Positions 16,750-25,865 of a stretch of DNA of 64,000 nt are shown here, one piece after another. Position 1 is the stretch's first letter, and every line of letters starts with the position of its first letter. The DNA comes from Mycolicibacterium litorale. Its GTDB lineage: Bacteria; Actinomycetota; Actinomycetes; Mycobacteriales; Mycobacteriaceae. Both the position numbers and the translations under genes were made by a program. The notes under the pieces are model-generated. The model searched no databases. It was given only the letters and a program-made list of their open reading frames with translations, and was not told the DNA's origin. The stretch spans positions 4,154,001 to 4,218,000 of the forward strand of contig NZ_AP022586.1 in NCBI RefSeq assembly GCF_010731695.1, given 5' to 3'.

Positions 16750-17534
16750 CCCTGTCCGGTGGCCTTCATCAGCTGCTCGGACACCATCGCCAGCACCGGT
16801 CGCGGCGCCACCCGATAGCCGAGCGCGAGGAGGCGGTTGTGCAGTCCGGACACCACGGTGGGGAACGGCCGGTCGAGCGCCTTGAGTGCGGTGTCGACCA
16901 CCTGCGCGGAGGTCTGACGGCCGCGGGTCATGAAGCTCTTGCCGGTGCGGTCGAAGAACTCGGTCTCCGTGGCGCCCGGGCACAGCGTCAGCACCTTGAC
17001 CCCTGTTCCTCTCGTCTCCTGCCACAGCGCCTCGGTGAATGACAGCACGAACGCTTTGGTGGCCCCGTAGACCGCCATGCTGGGCACCGGCTGGAACCCC
17101 GCTGTCGATCCGACGTTGATGACGACACCGCGTTCGGCGGCGATCATCGCCGGCAGCAGACGCCCGGTCAGTTCCACCAGGGTGATGCAGTTCAGCTGGA
17201 TCTGCGCGGCGTTGGCGGCAGGGTCCTGTTCGGCGAACCGCCCGTGCAGACCGATGCCCGCGTTGTTGATCAGTGCGTCGACGTGGCGGCCGAGGGACTC
17301 GACCTGACCGACGACGTCGGCGGCCGCTCCCGGGACCGCGAGATCGGCCGACAGGATGTCGACGGTGATACCGGGGTGGTGTTCGAGCAGGCGGCCGCGT
17401 AACTCCTCGAGCCGCTCGGTGCGGCGTGCGACGAGGATCAGCGAGGCCCCGTCGGCGGCCAGGCGGGTGGCGAACTCCTCGCCGATACCGCCACTGGCAC
17501 CGGTGACGAGTGCGGTGTATCCGGCGAGCTTCAT
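16746..17534 (-). CDS. Short-chain dehydrogenase/reductase
   Basis: 262 residues. Seen: TGASGGIGEE cofactor motif, NNAGIG, catalytic YGATK and a C-terminal segment after residue 200 that is longer than the SDR core, as in many mycobacterial ketoacyl reductase-like SDRs. ATG 17534 has a GAAGGAG site 6 bases upstream. Divergent from isocitrate lyase 2. Substrate unknown; there is no sign that it belongs to the microcompartment locus. Confidence 0.85.
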   Translation of the reverse strand: MKLAGYTALVTGASGGIGEEFATRLAADGASLILVARRTERLEELRGRLLEHHPGITVDILSADLAVPGAAADVVGQVESLGRHVDALINNAGIGLHGRFAEQDPAANAAQIQLNCITLVELTGRLLPAMIAAERGVVINVGSTAGFQPVPSMAVYGATKAFVLSFTEALWQETRGTGVKVLTLCPGATETEFFDRTGKSFMTRGRQTSAQVVDTALKALDRPFPTVVSGLHNRLLALGYRVAPRPVLAMVSEQLMKATGQG

Positions 17535-17651
17535 CGTTTCTCCTTCATTGGTCCAACGTAACCACCGACGCGCACCGACCGTCGTATCGTCGGGCACATG
17601 ACGGCTCTGGATCGCGGAGCCGGGAACAACTGCTCGATGAGGAGCGCCACC

Positions 17652-19961
17652 GTGACCATCCACGCGGAAACTCAGGCCCCGGCATCTCACGCCCAAACGG
17701 CGTTCGACCAGGACGTCGCCGACACCCAGCGCTATTTCGACAGCCCGCGGTTCGAGGGCATCACCCGCCTCTACACGGCCCGGCAGGTCGTCGAGCAGCG
17801 CGGCACGATCCCCGTCGATTACACCGTGGCCCGGGAGGCGGCGACGGCCTTCTACCCGCGGCTTCGCGAACTGTTCGCCGAGGGCAAGAGCATCACGACC
17901 TTCGGCCCCTACTCCCCCGGCCAGGCCGTCACGATGAAACGCGTCGGCATCGAGGGCATCTACCTCGGCGGGTGGGCGACGTCGGCGAAGGGGTCCACCG
18001 ACGAGGATCCCGGGCCCGATCTGGCCAGCTATCCGCTCAGCCAGGTGCCCGACGAGGCCGCGGGTCTGGTGCGCGCGCTGCTCACCGCCGACCGCAACCA
18101 GAACTACCTGCGGCTGCGGATGAGCCCCGAACAGAGGGCGAGCACGCCGGTCTACGACTTCCGGCCGTTCATCATCGCCGACGCCGACACCGGCCATGGC
18201 GGTGATCCGCACGTGCGCAACCTGATTCGCCGGTTCGTCGAGGCCGGTGTGCCCGGCTACCACATCGAGGACCAGCGTCCCGGCACCAAGAAGTGCGGCC
18301 ATCAGGGCGGCAAGGTGCTGGTGCCGTCGGACGAACAGATCAAACGGCTCAACACCGCCCGCTTCCAGCTCGACATCATGGGGGTGCCCGGCATCATCGT
18401 GGCCCGCACCGACGCCGAGGCGGCCAACCTGATCGACAGCCGTGCCGACGAACGCGATCAGCCGTTCCTGCTCGGCGCGACGAATCTGTCGATCCCGTCG
18501 TACAAGTCGTGCTTCCTGGCGATGATGCGCAGCTTCTACGACGCGGGTGTCACCGCGCTCAACGGCCATCTGCTGTACTGGCTGCCCGAGGGCGAGTACG
18601 CGACCGCCAGGGCCTGGCTGGAGCGCCACGGCATCGCCGACGTGATCGCCAAGGCCGTCGAGCAGTGGCGTTCGGACGGCGACCCGACCAACGACGCGCT
18701 CTACGACGACGTCGAGTCGCAGTTCATCGCCGCGTGGGAGGAGGACGCCGGGCTCAAGACGTACGCCGAGGCGGTGGCGGCGCGGCTGGAGTTCGCCGAG
18801 GGCGACGGCGAGGCGTACGCGATGGGCGTCGACGAGTGGCAGCAATTCGCCAAGCGGGCGTCGCTGTACACCGCAGGCAAGAAGGCCAGGGAGCTCGGCG
18901 TCGACGTGGCCTGGGACTGCGAACTGGCCAAGACGCCCGAGGGCTATTACCAACTGCGCGGCGGTATTCCGTACGCGATCGCCAAACAGCTGGCCGCCGC
19001 GCCGTTCGCCGACATCCTGTGGATGGAGACCAAGACGGCCGACCTCGCCGACGCCCGGGAGTTCGCCGAGGCCATCCACGCCGAATTCCCCGACAAGATG
19101 CTTGCCTACAACCTGTCGCCGTCGTTCAACTGGGACACCACCGGGATGACCGACGAGGACATGCGGGCGTTCCCCGAGGAGCTCGGCAAGATGGGCTTCG
19201 TCTTCAACTTCATCACCTACGGCGGGCACCAGGTCGACGGCGTCGCCTCCGAGGAGTTCGCGACCGCGCTGCGACAGGACGGCATGCTGGCACTGGCGCG
19301 CCTGCAGCGAAAGATGCGGCTGGTCGAATCCCCCTATCGCACACCGCAGACGCTGGTCGGCGGGCCGCGAAGCGATGCGGCGCTGCTGGCGTCGTCGGGC
19401 CGTACCGCCACCACCAAGGCGATGGGTAAGGGTTCCACCCAGCATCAGCATCTGGTGCAGACCGAGGTGCCCAAGAAGCTGCTGGAGGACTGGCTGGCGC
19501 TGTGGAGTGAGCACTATCAGCTCGGGGAGAAGCTGCGGGTGCAGCTGCGGCCGCGGCGCGCCGGCGGGGAGGTGCTGGAGCTCGGTATCTACGGCGAGCG
19601 ATCCGGCGGTGAGGAGAAACTCGCCGACGTGCTCGTCGACCCGATCAAGGACCGGTACGGCCGCAGCATCCTCACGGTGCGCGACCAGAACACCTACGCC
19701 GAGAAGCTGCGCCAGAAGCGGCTGATGACGTTGGTGCACCTGTGGCTGGTGCACCGCTTCAAGGCCGACGCCGTGTATTACGTGACACCGACCGACGACA
19801 ACGTCTACCAGACCGAGAAGATGAAGTCGCACGGCATCTTCAGCAACGTGCACAAGGATGTCGGTGAGATCATCGTCGCCGACGTCAACCACGAGCGCAT
19901 CGAGGAACTGCTGGCCTCCGACCGGGAAGCGCTCGGGCGGCTGATCCGCAAGGAGGACTGA
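17652..19961 (+). CDS. icl2: Isocitrate lyase 2 (AceA2/Icl2)
   Basis: 769-residue long-form isocitrate lyase, close to the 766 of M. tuberculosis Icl2. It splits isocitrate (and probably methylisocitrate) into glyoxylate and succinate (pyruvate), serving the glyoxylate shunt and propionyl-CoA disposal. Seen: catalytic motif K213-K214-C215-G216-H217 and a long C-terminal domain after about residue 590. GTG 17652 is chosen because GAGGAG ends 7 bases upstream; an in-frame ATG at 17598 would add 18 unconserved-looking residues. Propionyl-CoA from the neighbouring microcompartment would feed the methylcitrate route that this enzyme can serve. Stop lies 2 bases from the convergent amidohydrolase stop. 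Confidence 0.94.
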   Translation: MTIHAETQAPASHAQTAFDQDVADTQRYFDSPRFEGITRLYTARQVVEQRGTIPVDYTVAREAATAFYPRLRELFAEGKSITTFGPYSPGQAVTMKRVGIEGIYLGGWATSAKGSTDEDPGPDLASYPLSQVPDEAAGLVRALLTADRNQNYLRLRMSPEQRASTPVYDFRPFIIADADTGHGGDPHVRNLIRRFVEAGVPGYHIEDQRPGTKKCGHQGGKVLVPSDEQIKRLNTARFQLDIMGVPGIIVARTDAEAANLIDSRADERDQPFLLGATNLSIPSYKSCFLAMMRSFYDAGVTALNGHLLYWLPEGEYATARAWLERHGIADVIAKAVEQWRSDGDPTNDALYDDVESQFIAAWEEDAGLKTYAEAVAARLEFAEGDGEAYAMGVDEWQQFAKRASLYTAGKKARELGVDVAWDCELAKTPEGYYQLRGGIPYAIAKQLAAAPFADILWMETKTADLADAREFAEAIHAEFPDKMLAYNLSPSFNWDTTGMTDEDMRAFPEELGKMGFVFNFITYGGHQVDGVASEEFATALRQDGMLALARLQRKMRLVESPYRTPQTLVGGPRSDAALLASSGRTATTKAMGKGSTQHQHLVQTEVPKKLLEDWLALWSEHYQLGEKLRVQLRPRRAGGEVLELGIYGERSGGEEKLADVLVDPIKDRYGRSILTVRDQNTYAEKLRQKRLMTLVHLWLVHRFKADAVYYVTPTDDNVYQTEKMKSHGIFSNVHKDVGEIIVADVNHERIEELLASDREALGRLIRKED

Positions 19962-19963
19962 CG

Positions 19964-21223
19964 CTAGACGGTTCGGCCGGCGATGATCGTCGTCCGGACG
20001 CGGTCGCCGTCGAGGTCGGCCAGCACGTCGCGCGGTGTGCCCTCGACGACGCACAGGTCTGCGGGCTGCCCGAGCGCGACGGTCCGCGGCGCCGTCGGCG
20101 CGTCGGCGGAGCCGTGGAACAGCGCGAATGCCGTTGCACTGTCGATCTTCTCGCGGGGTCCGAGTATTGCTCCCGACGGGGTGCGGCGCTGTACGGCCGC
20201 CCGCATCACCGCCCACGGGTCGCCGTCGCCGAACGGGGTGTCGGTCGAAAACGCCAGTGGCACACCTGCCCTCAGCAGGCTCGCAACGCGCCACAATTCG
20301 TGCTGCGCGTCGGCCGGCACGTCGGCGAGATACTGATCGCCGCGTTCGGCGACGAAGTTCGGCTGCGTCACCACGGTCACGCCGAGGCCGACGAGGTCGC
20401 CGACGCAGTCGTCGGGCACCACGGCGGCGTGCTCGATGCGGTCCCCCGGGCGTACACCCGCGACGCGCAGCGCGGCGATCGTGACGACCAGCTGCGCGGC
20501 GGTGACGCAGTGCACCGCGACCGGTACACCCCCGGCGTGCGTGTCGGTGATCCAGTCCGTCAGCTCGTCGAGGTCGAGTCCGTCGTCGTGCAGGATCCGC
20601 TTACCCGGGGCGAGGACGTGGAGGCGCTGGAGGACCTCGCCTTCGAGATGCGCGTCGAGACCCGGTGTGGCGTCGGTGACCCCGGTCACCCCGTAACGCG
20701 CCAGCCGCCTGCTGAGCCGGTCCAGCGGCACGTCCCGGCGTTCGGCCGTCCAGCCCGGATCGGCGCTGTGCAGTGTGCCGTCGGGATGGTCGCTGCGCCC
20801 CAGGCGCGCCAGCCCGGCCGAGTTGACCGTCCACACCACGCCGCTGCGGTGCTGTACCCGCACGGGCACCGCGGGGCACAGCGCGTCGAGCGCCGCGCGG
20901 TCCAGCGGCCCGGCGACCGCCTCGTGGTAGCCCACGGCTCGGATCCACCCGTCGTCGCCCGGTATCGCGTCGGCCAGTGCGCGCACCAGACCGTCGCGGT
21001 CTCCCACGTCGCCGGGTCCGACCCGCACCGAATCAAGGGCCGCCGCCGCGGCGAGCAGGTGGACGTGGTGGTCGTGCAGCCCGGGGATCACCGTCTGGCC
21101 CGCGGCGTCGAGGACCGTCTCCCCACGCTCGGGCGCCAGCGTCGCCGCGACGTCGGCGATGCGGTCCCGCAGACGGATGTCGACCCGTGAGCCGTCGAGC
21201 AGCGTGGCGCGTTGAATCAACAT
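19964..21223 (-). CDS. Amidohydrolase-3 family metal-dependent hydrolase
   Basis: 419 residues. Seen: GLHDHHVHLL (metal-binding HxH, about residue 52) and a late STDTPFGDGDPW segment with the metal Asp. The family includes YtcJ-like deacetylases and imidazolonepropionase-like hydrolases; the substrate is not predictable. Its start overlaps the end of the upstream CoA-transferase gene by 7 bases, so the two are co-translated. Confidence 0.84.
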   Translation of the reverse strand: MLIQRATLLDGSRVDIRLRDRIADVAATLAPERGETVLDAAGQTVIPGLHDHHVHLLAAAAALDSVRVGPGDVGDRDGLVRALADAIPGDDGWIRAVGYHEAVAGPLDRAALDALCPAVPVRVQHRSGVVWTVNSAGLARLGRSDHPDGTLHSADPGWTAERRDVPLDRLSRRLARYGVTGVTDATPGLDAHLEGEVLQRLHVLAPGKRILHDDGLDLDELTDWITDTHAGGVPVAVHCVTAAQLVVTIAALRVAGVRPGDRIEHAAVVPDDCVGDLVGLGVTVVTQPNFVAERGDQYLADVPADAQHELWRVASLLRAGVPLAFSTDTPFGDGDPWAVMRAAVQRRTPSGAILGPREKIDSATAFALFHGSADAPTAPRTVALGQPADLCVVEGTPRDVLADLDGDRVRTTIIAGRTV

Positions 21224-22320
21224 GGTGCCGAACGGCTTTCGAGCAGACGACGTACCGCGGCATTGTCGGCGCCCAGGCCGGACGCCGGTGCGCGAGGGGC
21301 GGGCCGGTGCGGTGTCACATCGACGGTGCCCTCGTCGGGCAGGGCGGCGTAGCTCGCTGCGACGCCCGCCATCGACACCGCGAGCAGCTCACCGCCGCCT
21401 CGGCGCAGCGCCTCGAAGACCGCGTGGGCCGCCGTGAGCCCGGTCAGCGGGTCCGCGATCGCGTCGCCCAGGAAATGCGGCGCGTCACCCGTACCGCCGA
21501 CCAGACCGCCCGCCACCGCGGCGTCGTCCCCGAACGCAACCCATTCGGCGCGCTCACCCGTCGTGCCGTATCCGGTGATGCGCACCCAGACCCGTCCGTC
21601 GCGTGCGGGAATCGTGTCCGGCCCCAGACCCCGTCGCGCCAACGCGGCCGGCCGCGATCCCTCGATCACCACATCGGCCGCGGCGAGCAGCGCGCGCAAT
21701 TCGCCTGGGTTGTCGAAATCCAAAGTGACACAGTGCTTCCCGCTGTTCACCCAGTCGAAGAACTCAGGCGACCCGCCGCGGGTCCCGTCGGGACGTGTCG
21801 GGCTCTCGACCTTCACCACGGTCGCCCCGGCACCGGCCAGCATGCGGCCGCACAACGGTCCGGCCCACATCGACGCGAGCTCGACGACCAGCAGGTCCGC
21901 CCATGTGCGCGGCGCGGCCGGCGGGCCGAGTGGCGTGCCGTCGGGCTGCGCCGGCGAGGTCTCGGCGAGCACCGCGGCGGGCATCCCCAACAGGCGCGCA
22001 CGGGCGACGGCGGTGTCCGCATCCCGGTTCGTCAGCCAATCCGCGATGGCCGGCCACGGGTCCGTGCCGACGTCGTCGCCCTCGAGCAGGGCGGGCACGG
22101 CCGCGACGTCATCGGGCCGGGACAGCGTGAGCGCGCACCACGCGTCGCGCGCCCGCAGTAGCCGCGACGCCCCGCCTGCCGAGACCTGCCCCGGCTGCGG
22201 CAGGCCGAGCAGTGCGGCCCGTCCGGTCAGCAGTTCGGGGATGTCCACGTCGACGGGCAGCGCCGCCGCCAGGCGTCCGGCGTGCGCGAGCACCGCGGCC
22301 GGAATCGCGAACACACTCAC
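21217..22320 (-). CDS. Family III (CaiB/BaiF) CoA-transferase
   Basis: 367 residues. Seen: WADLLVVELASMWAGPLCGRMLAGAGATV at about 128-156 (typical Rossmann-like start of the family), VNSGKHCVTLDF and DVVIEGSRPAALARRGLG. The first 120 residues are divergent, so this looks like a shortened or permuted family member rather than a classic 400-residue enzyme. GTG 22320 is preferred because upstream sequence enters an inverted repeat. First gene of an operon with the amidohydrolase. Expected to move CoA between acyl groups; acids unknown. Confidence 0.82.
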   Translation of the reverse strand: MSVFAIPAAVLAHAGRLAAALPVDVDIPELLTGRAALLGLPQPGQVSAGGASRLLRARDAWCALTLSRPDDVAAVPALLEGDDVGTDPWPAIADWLTNRDADTAVARARLLGMPAAVLAETSPAQPDGTPLGPPAAPRTWADLLVVELASMWAGPLCGRMLAGAGATVVKVESPTRPDGTRGGSPEFFDWVNSGKHCVTLDFDNPGELRALLAAADVVIEGSRPAALARRGLGPDTIPARDGRVWVRITGYGTTGERAEWVAFGDDAAVAGGLVGGTGDAPHFLGDAIADPLTGLTAAHAVFEALRRGGGELLAVSMAGVAASYAALPDEGTVDVTPHRPAPRAPASGLGADNAAVRRLLESRSAPC

Positions 22321-22334
22321 CGCGCCATTGTCCC

Positions 22335-22395
22335 GCGAGCAGACACAGACTCGCGTCCGGAGCTGCCCAAGCACGCGATTCTCTGTCTGCTACGC
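22335..22395. repeat. Imperfect intergenic palindrome
   Basis: Left arm 22335-22356 (starts GCGAGCAGACAC) and right arm 22373-22395 (ends TGTCTGCTACGC) pair except for two mismatches and one extra base. It lies between the MaoC-like gene and the CoA-transferase gene, both on the minus strand, and could end transcription of the first. GCTCGCGGG at 22407-22415 offers an alternative partner for the left end. Confidence 0.7.
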
Positions 22396-22494
22396 GCGCA
22401 GGATGCGCTCGCGGGCCTGGGGCGCACACCGTTGGAACCACGACTCGGCCGCGGCGGGAGTGGTCTGCTCGCGGGGAAACGGCGGCGAGCGAGC

Positions 22495-23493
22495 TCAGAA
22501 GTGGAGCGCGGAGAACTTCCAGTCCAGCACCTGGCGGTCCTGGTCGCCGCCGACGGCGTACACCAGCGACCGCAGGTGGAGCACCCCGCCGCGGCCATCG
22601 GGCAGCGGCGTCACGGCCTCGACGTGCAGCCGGCTGTAGAGGGTGTCGCCCTCGTGCACCGGGCCGGTGTGATCGCAGGACTCCCACGCCAGCACCGTCG
22701 CCAGATCGGGCAGCAGCCGGGTGGCCTGTGCCAGCGCCAGCCCGATGGTGTGCCCGCCGTACACCAGGCGCCGGCCGCCTCCGACCCGCGAATCATGGTG
22801 TGCGGCGGCGATGTTGAGCGTGAGGCGCGCGAGTTCCGGCGCGCTGGTCACCACGTCGGCGGTGCTGTGAAGCACCGCACCCGCGAGCCGGGAATCGAGT
22901 GCCGACGACGGCACGCGCGTCCGGTAGGCGTCGGCGTCCCAGTCCGCCGCCGGATCCGGGACCGGGTTGTCCGTGCCGATCGTCGACAGGTCGTCGGCGT
23001 GTCCCGTGTCGGCGGCGCCGTCGCGCAGCGGCAGCATCGCGCAGCGGTGAAAGTCCAGCACGAGACGGCCGAGTTGATCGACGGTCGTCATTCGCAGCGC
23101 GGCCAGACCGGTCGGTGCGCGTCCCGGTTTGGCCGAGTTCTGTTTCAGCCCCACGACTTCGGTGCGGGTGAACAGGCTGTCGCCCAGGACGGGATAGCGG
23201 TGAAACGCCAGGCCGCGGTAGAAGAGGTTGGCCTTCACCCGCTGGGTCACCACCGTCGACTGGCCGATCGCGACGTCGCACACCAGGCCGGGATGCGCCA
23301 GCGGCGCCGTCGCGCCCGTCACCGCCGCGGCGAGCTCGGCGTCGAGTGCCAGGCGCAGCCGGTCGCCGAGGATCGACTGGTGCACGGCGGCCGCGCCGGC
23401 CGTCAGCGTCATCGACGGCGCGGTGTCGAACGCCTGGCCCACCGCGAGATCGTCGAAGTAAGGTCCGCCGGCGATATGGCCGTACAAAGTCAC
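22495..23493 (-). CDS. MaoC-like double hot-dog hydratase
   Basis: 332 residues with two hot-dog halves (about 1-155 and 185-332), the layout of two-domain MaoC-like enoyl/mesaconyl-CoA hydratases. Seen: GGPYFDDLAVGQAF at the start and YGGHTIGLALAQATRLLPDL with HEGDTLYSRLHVE in the second half, where the family hydratase motif is placed. GTG 23493 is the first start in the conserved frame. Divergent from the acyl-CoA dehydrogenase at 23557, which suggests joint use: dehydrogenation followed by hydration of one acyl-CoA. Confidence 0.82.
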   Translation of the reverse strand: MTLYGHIAGGPYFDDLAVGQAFDTAPSMTLTAGAAAVHQSILGDRLRLALDAELAAAVTGATAPLAHPGLVCDVAIGQSTVVTQRVKANLFYRGLAFHRYPVLGDSLFTRTEVVGLKQNSAKPGRAPTGLAALRMTTVDQLGRLVLDFHRCAMLPLRDGAADTGHADDLSTIGTDNPVPDPAADWDADAYRTRVPSSALDSRLAGAVLHSTADVVTSAPELARLTLNIAAAHHDSRVGGGRRLVYGGHTIGLALAQATRLLPDLATVLAWESCDHTGPVHEGDTLYSRLHVEAVTPLPDGRGGVLHLRSLVYAVGGDQDRQVLDWKFSALHF

Positions 23494-23541
23494 GGCCCGA
23501 TGCTGACAGTGCACGATCGGCTGTGTCAATATGGCCGTACA
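23474..23541. promoter_or_regulatory. Pair of 13-bp direct repeats in the divergent MaoC/ACAD promoter
   Basis: ATATGGCCGTACA occurs exactly at 23474-23486 and at 23529-23541, 55 bases apart (about five helical turns). One copy covers the first codons of the MaoC-like gene and the other lies just before the dehydrogenase ribosome site. Candidate operator for the GntR regulator encoded at 24727. Confidence 0.4.
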
Positions 23542-23556
23542 TTTGCGAGGAGTTCC

Positions 23557-24717
23557 ATGAGCAGCCAGTTGAGTGCAGAAGAGACCATGCTGGTCGAAAC
23601 GGTCCGCGCGTTCGTGGACCGCGACGTCAAGCCCTCGGTGCGCGAGGTCGAACACGCCAACGACTATCCGGGGGCGTGGATCGAGCAGATGAAGCGCATC
23701 GGCATCTACGGGCTGGCGGTCCCCGAGGAGTACGGCGGCTCGCCGGTGTCGACGCCCTGCTACGTCGAGGTCACCCAGGAGCTCTCCCGCGGCTGGATGA
23801 GCCTGGCGGGCGCGATGGGCGGGCACACCGTCGTCGCGAAACTGCTCACACTGTTCGGCACCGAGGACCAGAAGCGGGCGTACCTGCCCGGGATGGCCAG
23901 CGGCGAGATCCGGGCGACCATGGCGCTGACGGAGCCGGGAGGCGGCTCTGACCTGCAGAACATGAGCACCACGGCGCTGCCGTCCGACGGTGACGGTCTG
24001 GTCGTCAACGGATCGAAGACGTGGATCAGCAACGCGCGCAGGTCGGGTCTGATCGCGCTGCTGTGCAAGACCGACCCGTCCGCGACGCCTCGGCACCGGG
24101 GTATCTCGGTGGTGCTCGTCGAACAGGGCACGACGGGGCTGTCCGTGTCGCGGGATCTGCCCAAACTCGGCTACAAGGGCGTGGAGAGCTGCGAGCTCAT
24201 CTTCGACGACTGCCGGGTGCCGGCGACGGCGATTCTCGGCGGGGAGCCCGGCCGGGGCTTCGCGCAGATGATGAAGGGGCTGGAGACGGGCCGCATCCAG
24301 GTGGCCTCGCGGGCGCTGGGGGTGGCGACGGCCGCGCTCGAGGACGCGCTGCGCTACGCCCAGGACCGGGAGAGCTTCGGTCAGCCGATCTGGAAGCACC
24401 AGTCGATCGGGAACTACCTGGCCGACATGGCGACCAAGCTGACCGCGGCGCGACAGCTGACCCGGTACGCCGCCGAGCGGTACGACAGCGGGGAGCGCGC
24501 CGACATGGAGGCTGGGATGGCCAAACTGTTCGCCTCCGAGGTCGCGATGGAGATCGCGCTCAACGCGGTCCGGATCCACGGCGGATACGGTTACTCCACC
24601 GAATTCGACGTCGAGCGCTACTTCCGCGACGCCCCGCTGATGATTGTCGGTGAGGGCACCAACGAGATCCAGCGCAACGTGATCGCCGCCCAGCTGGTCG
24701 CCCGGGGCGGGATCTAG
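23557..24717 (+). CDS. Acyl-CoA dehydrogenase
   Basis: 386 residues, the usual size of a single-domain FadE. Seen: ALTEPGGGSDLQNM, FDDCRVPATAILGG, and the C-terminal GEGTNEIQRN that carries the catalytic-base Glu of this branch. ATG 23557 has a GAGGAG site 5 bases upstream. Sits between the divergent MaoC-like hydratase and a GntR regulator, so it probably belongs to a small inducible acid-degradation unit whose substrate is not known. Confidence 0.92.
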   Translation: MSSQLSAEETMLVETVRAFVDRDVKPSVREVEHANDYPGAWIEQMKRIGIYGLAVPEEYGGSPVSTPCYVEVTQELSRGWMSLAGAMGGHTVVAKLLTLFGTEDQKRAYLPGMASGEIRATMALTEPGGGSDLQNMSTTALPSDGDGLVVNGSKTWISNARRSGLIALLCKTDPSATPRHRGISVVLVEQGTTGLSVSRDLPKLGYKGVESCELIFDDCRVPATAILGGEPGRGFAQMMKGLETGRIQVASRALGVATAALEDALRYAQDRESFGQPIWKHQSIGNYLADMATKLTAARQLTRYAAERYDSGERADMEAGMAKLFASEVAMEIALNAVRIHGGYGYSTEFDVERYFRDAPLMIVGEGTNEIQRNVIAAQLVARGGI

Positions 24718-24726
24718 GAGCCCGCG

Positions 24727-25464
24727 ATCAAACCCGAGCCGGCCTACCAGCTGCTGCGCGACCGCCTGCGCGGCGAGATCGCGGCCGGCCGCTACCGGGA
24801 CGGCACGCGGCTGCCGACCGAGACCGAACTCGTTGCGCAGCACGGGTTGTCGCGCCAGACGGTGCGGCGGGCTTTTCAGGACCTCGTAGCCGAAGGGGTG
24901 GTGTACCGGGTCCCGGGGCGGGGCACCTACGCGCGGGAGTCCGGGCGGTACCTCCGTCAGCTGGGTTCCATCGAGGACCTGATGAGCCTGTCCCAGGACA
25001 CCACGATGGAGGTGGTGCGCGGGGTCGGGCGCCGGGTCGACGTGGCGGCGGCCAGCCGGTTGCGGCTCGACGACGACGTCGTCCACACCGTGGTGTTCCG
25101 CCGCCTGCACGGTGCATCCGGCCACGGGGTGCCCTTCGTGGCGACGACGGTGCACCTGCCGCCGTCGATCGCCCGCCACGTCGACGGGGACCCCGCGCTG
25201 CAGACCGGTGCGGTCAGCACCCACACCGTGATCGGGCTGCTCGAACCGCATCTGGCTGAGCCCATTGCCGAAGCGGCGCAGTCGATCACGGTCGCGCCGG
25301 CCGACGATGCGGTCGCCTCGGCGGTGGGCTGTCCGCAGGGACACGCGATGCTGCGCGTCGACCGCCTGTACTCGGACAGTGCGGGCAGGCCCGTCGAGTT
25401 GTCGGTCAGCCACTTCCTGCCCGAGCAGTACACCTACCGGGTGACGTTGCGCCGCTCGAGCTGA
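24727..25464 (+). CDS. GntR-family regulator (HutC type) with apparent non-canonical ATC start
   Basis: 245 residues: winged helix from the very start (YQLLRDRLRGEI, then LPTETELVAQHGLSRQTVRR) and a UTRA domain at about 85-240 ending ELSVSHFLPEQYTYRV. The frame is directly open after the dehydrogenase TAG at 24715 and has no ATG, GTG or TTG until TTG 24847, which would remove half the DNA-binding domain. A TAGGAG site at 24715-24720 is 6 bases before an ATC codon at 24727, exactly where the domain should begin. Either ATC is used, TAG is read through, or the base at 24729 differs from the true one. Likely regulator of the adjacent dehydrogenase/hydratase pair. Confidence 0.75.
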   Translation: MKPEPAYQLLRDRLRGEIAAGRYRDGTRLPTETELVAQHGLSRQTVRRAFQDLVAEGVVYRVPGRGTYARESGRYLRQLGSIEDLMSLSQDTTMEVVRGVGRRVDVAAASRLRLDDDVVHTVVFRRLHGASGHGVPFVATTVHLPPSIARHVDGDPALQTGAVSTHTVIGLLEPHLAEPIAEAAQSITVAPADDAVASAVGCPQGHAMLRVDRLYSDSAGRPVELSVSHFLPEQYTYRVTLRRSS

Positions 25465-25481
25465 CCGGTGACTGACGTATT

Positions 25482-25513
25482 CCTTGACAGGAATATGTCA
25501 AGGGTCGTACGTT
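25482..25513 (+). promoter_or_regulatory. ArsR promoter and nested dyad operator
   Basis: Perfect dyad CCTTGACA-N6-TGTCAAGG (25482-25503) with a second dyad inside it, TATTCC-N6-GGAATA (25480-25495). The -35 TTGACA (25484-25489) lies in the operator; -10 TACGTT (25508-25513) is 18 bases on and ends 7 bases before ATG 25521. Binding of the ArsR product would block the polymerase. Confidence 0.7.
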
Positions 25514-25520
25514 CGGAGGC

Positions 25521-25865
25521 ATGCAGGCGACGGTCTTCGGGGCACTGGCAGAACCGAGCCGCCTCAGGATCGTCGAGCTGCTGCGCGTCGGACCGAAGTC
25601 GGTCGGCGAGATCGCCGACGAACTGGGCATCCGCCAGCCGCAGGTGAGCAAACACCTTCGGGTGCTTGGCGATTCCGGCCTCGTCGCCGGGGAATCCCTG
25701 GCCCGACGGCGGATCTACCACCTCGAGGCGGAACCCTTCGCCGAAATCGGCCGCTGGGTCGAATCCTTCGAACGCCTCTGGGAGGCCCGGCTCGACTCGC
25801 TGGGCGACTATCTCGACTCCATGACCCGCGAAAGGAAGCCCGATGGCCACCGAGAACGCGAGTGA
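25521..25865 (+). CDS. ArsR-family repressor
   Basis: 114-residue winged-helix protein (ALAEPSRLRIVELL, then LGIRQPQVSKHLRVLGDSGLV as recognition helix). No Cys pair typical of metal sensing is present, so it is the non-metal type often found next to SRPBCC genes. First gene of a three-gene operon and very probably autoregulated through the dyad at 25482-25503. Confidence 0.9.
   Translation: MQATVFGALAEPSRLRIVELLRVGPKSVGEIADELGIRQPQVSKHLRVLGDSGLVAGESLARRRIYHLEAEPFAEIGRWVESFERLWEARLDSLGDYLDSMTRERKPDGHRERE

Noticed and set aside
20114..21190. Plus-strand open frame opposite the amidohydrolase
   Set aside because: The minus strand has clear family motifs (HDHHVHLL); the plus frame has none.
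22282..23556. Long N-terminal extension of the acyl-CoA dehydrogenase
   Set aside because: This stretch is antisense to the MaoC-like gene; the dehydrogenase starts at ATG 23557 with a good ribosome site and normal length.
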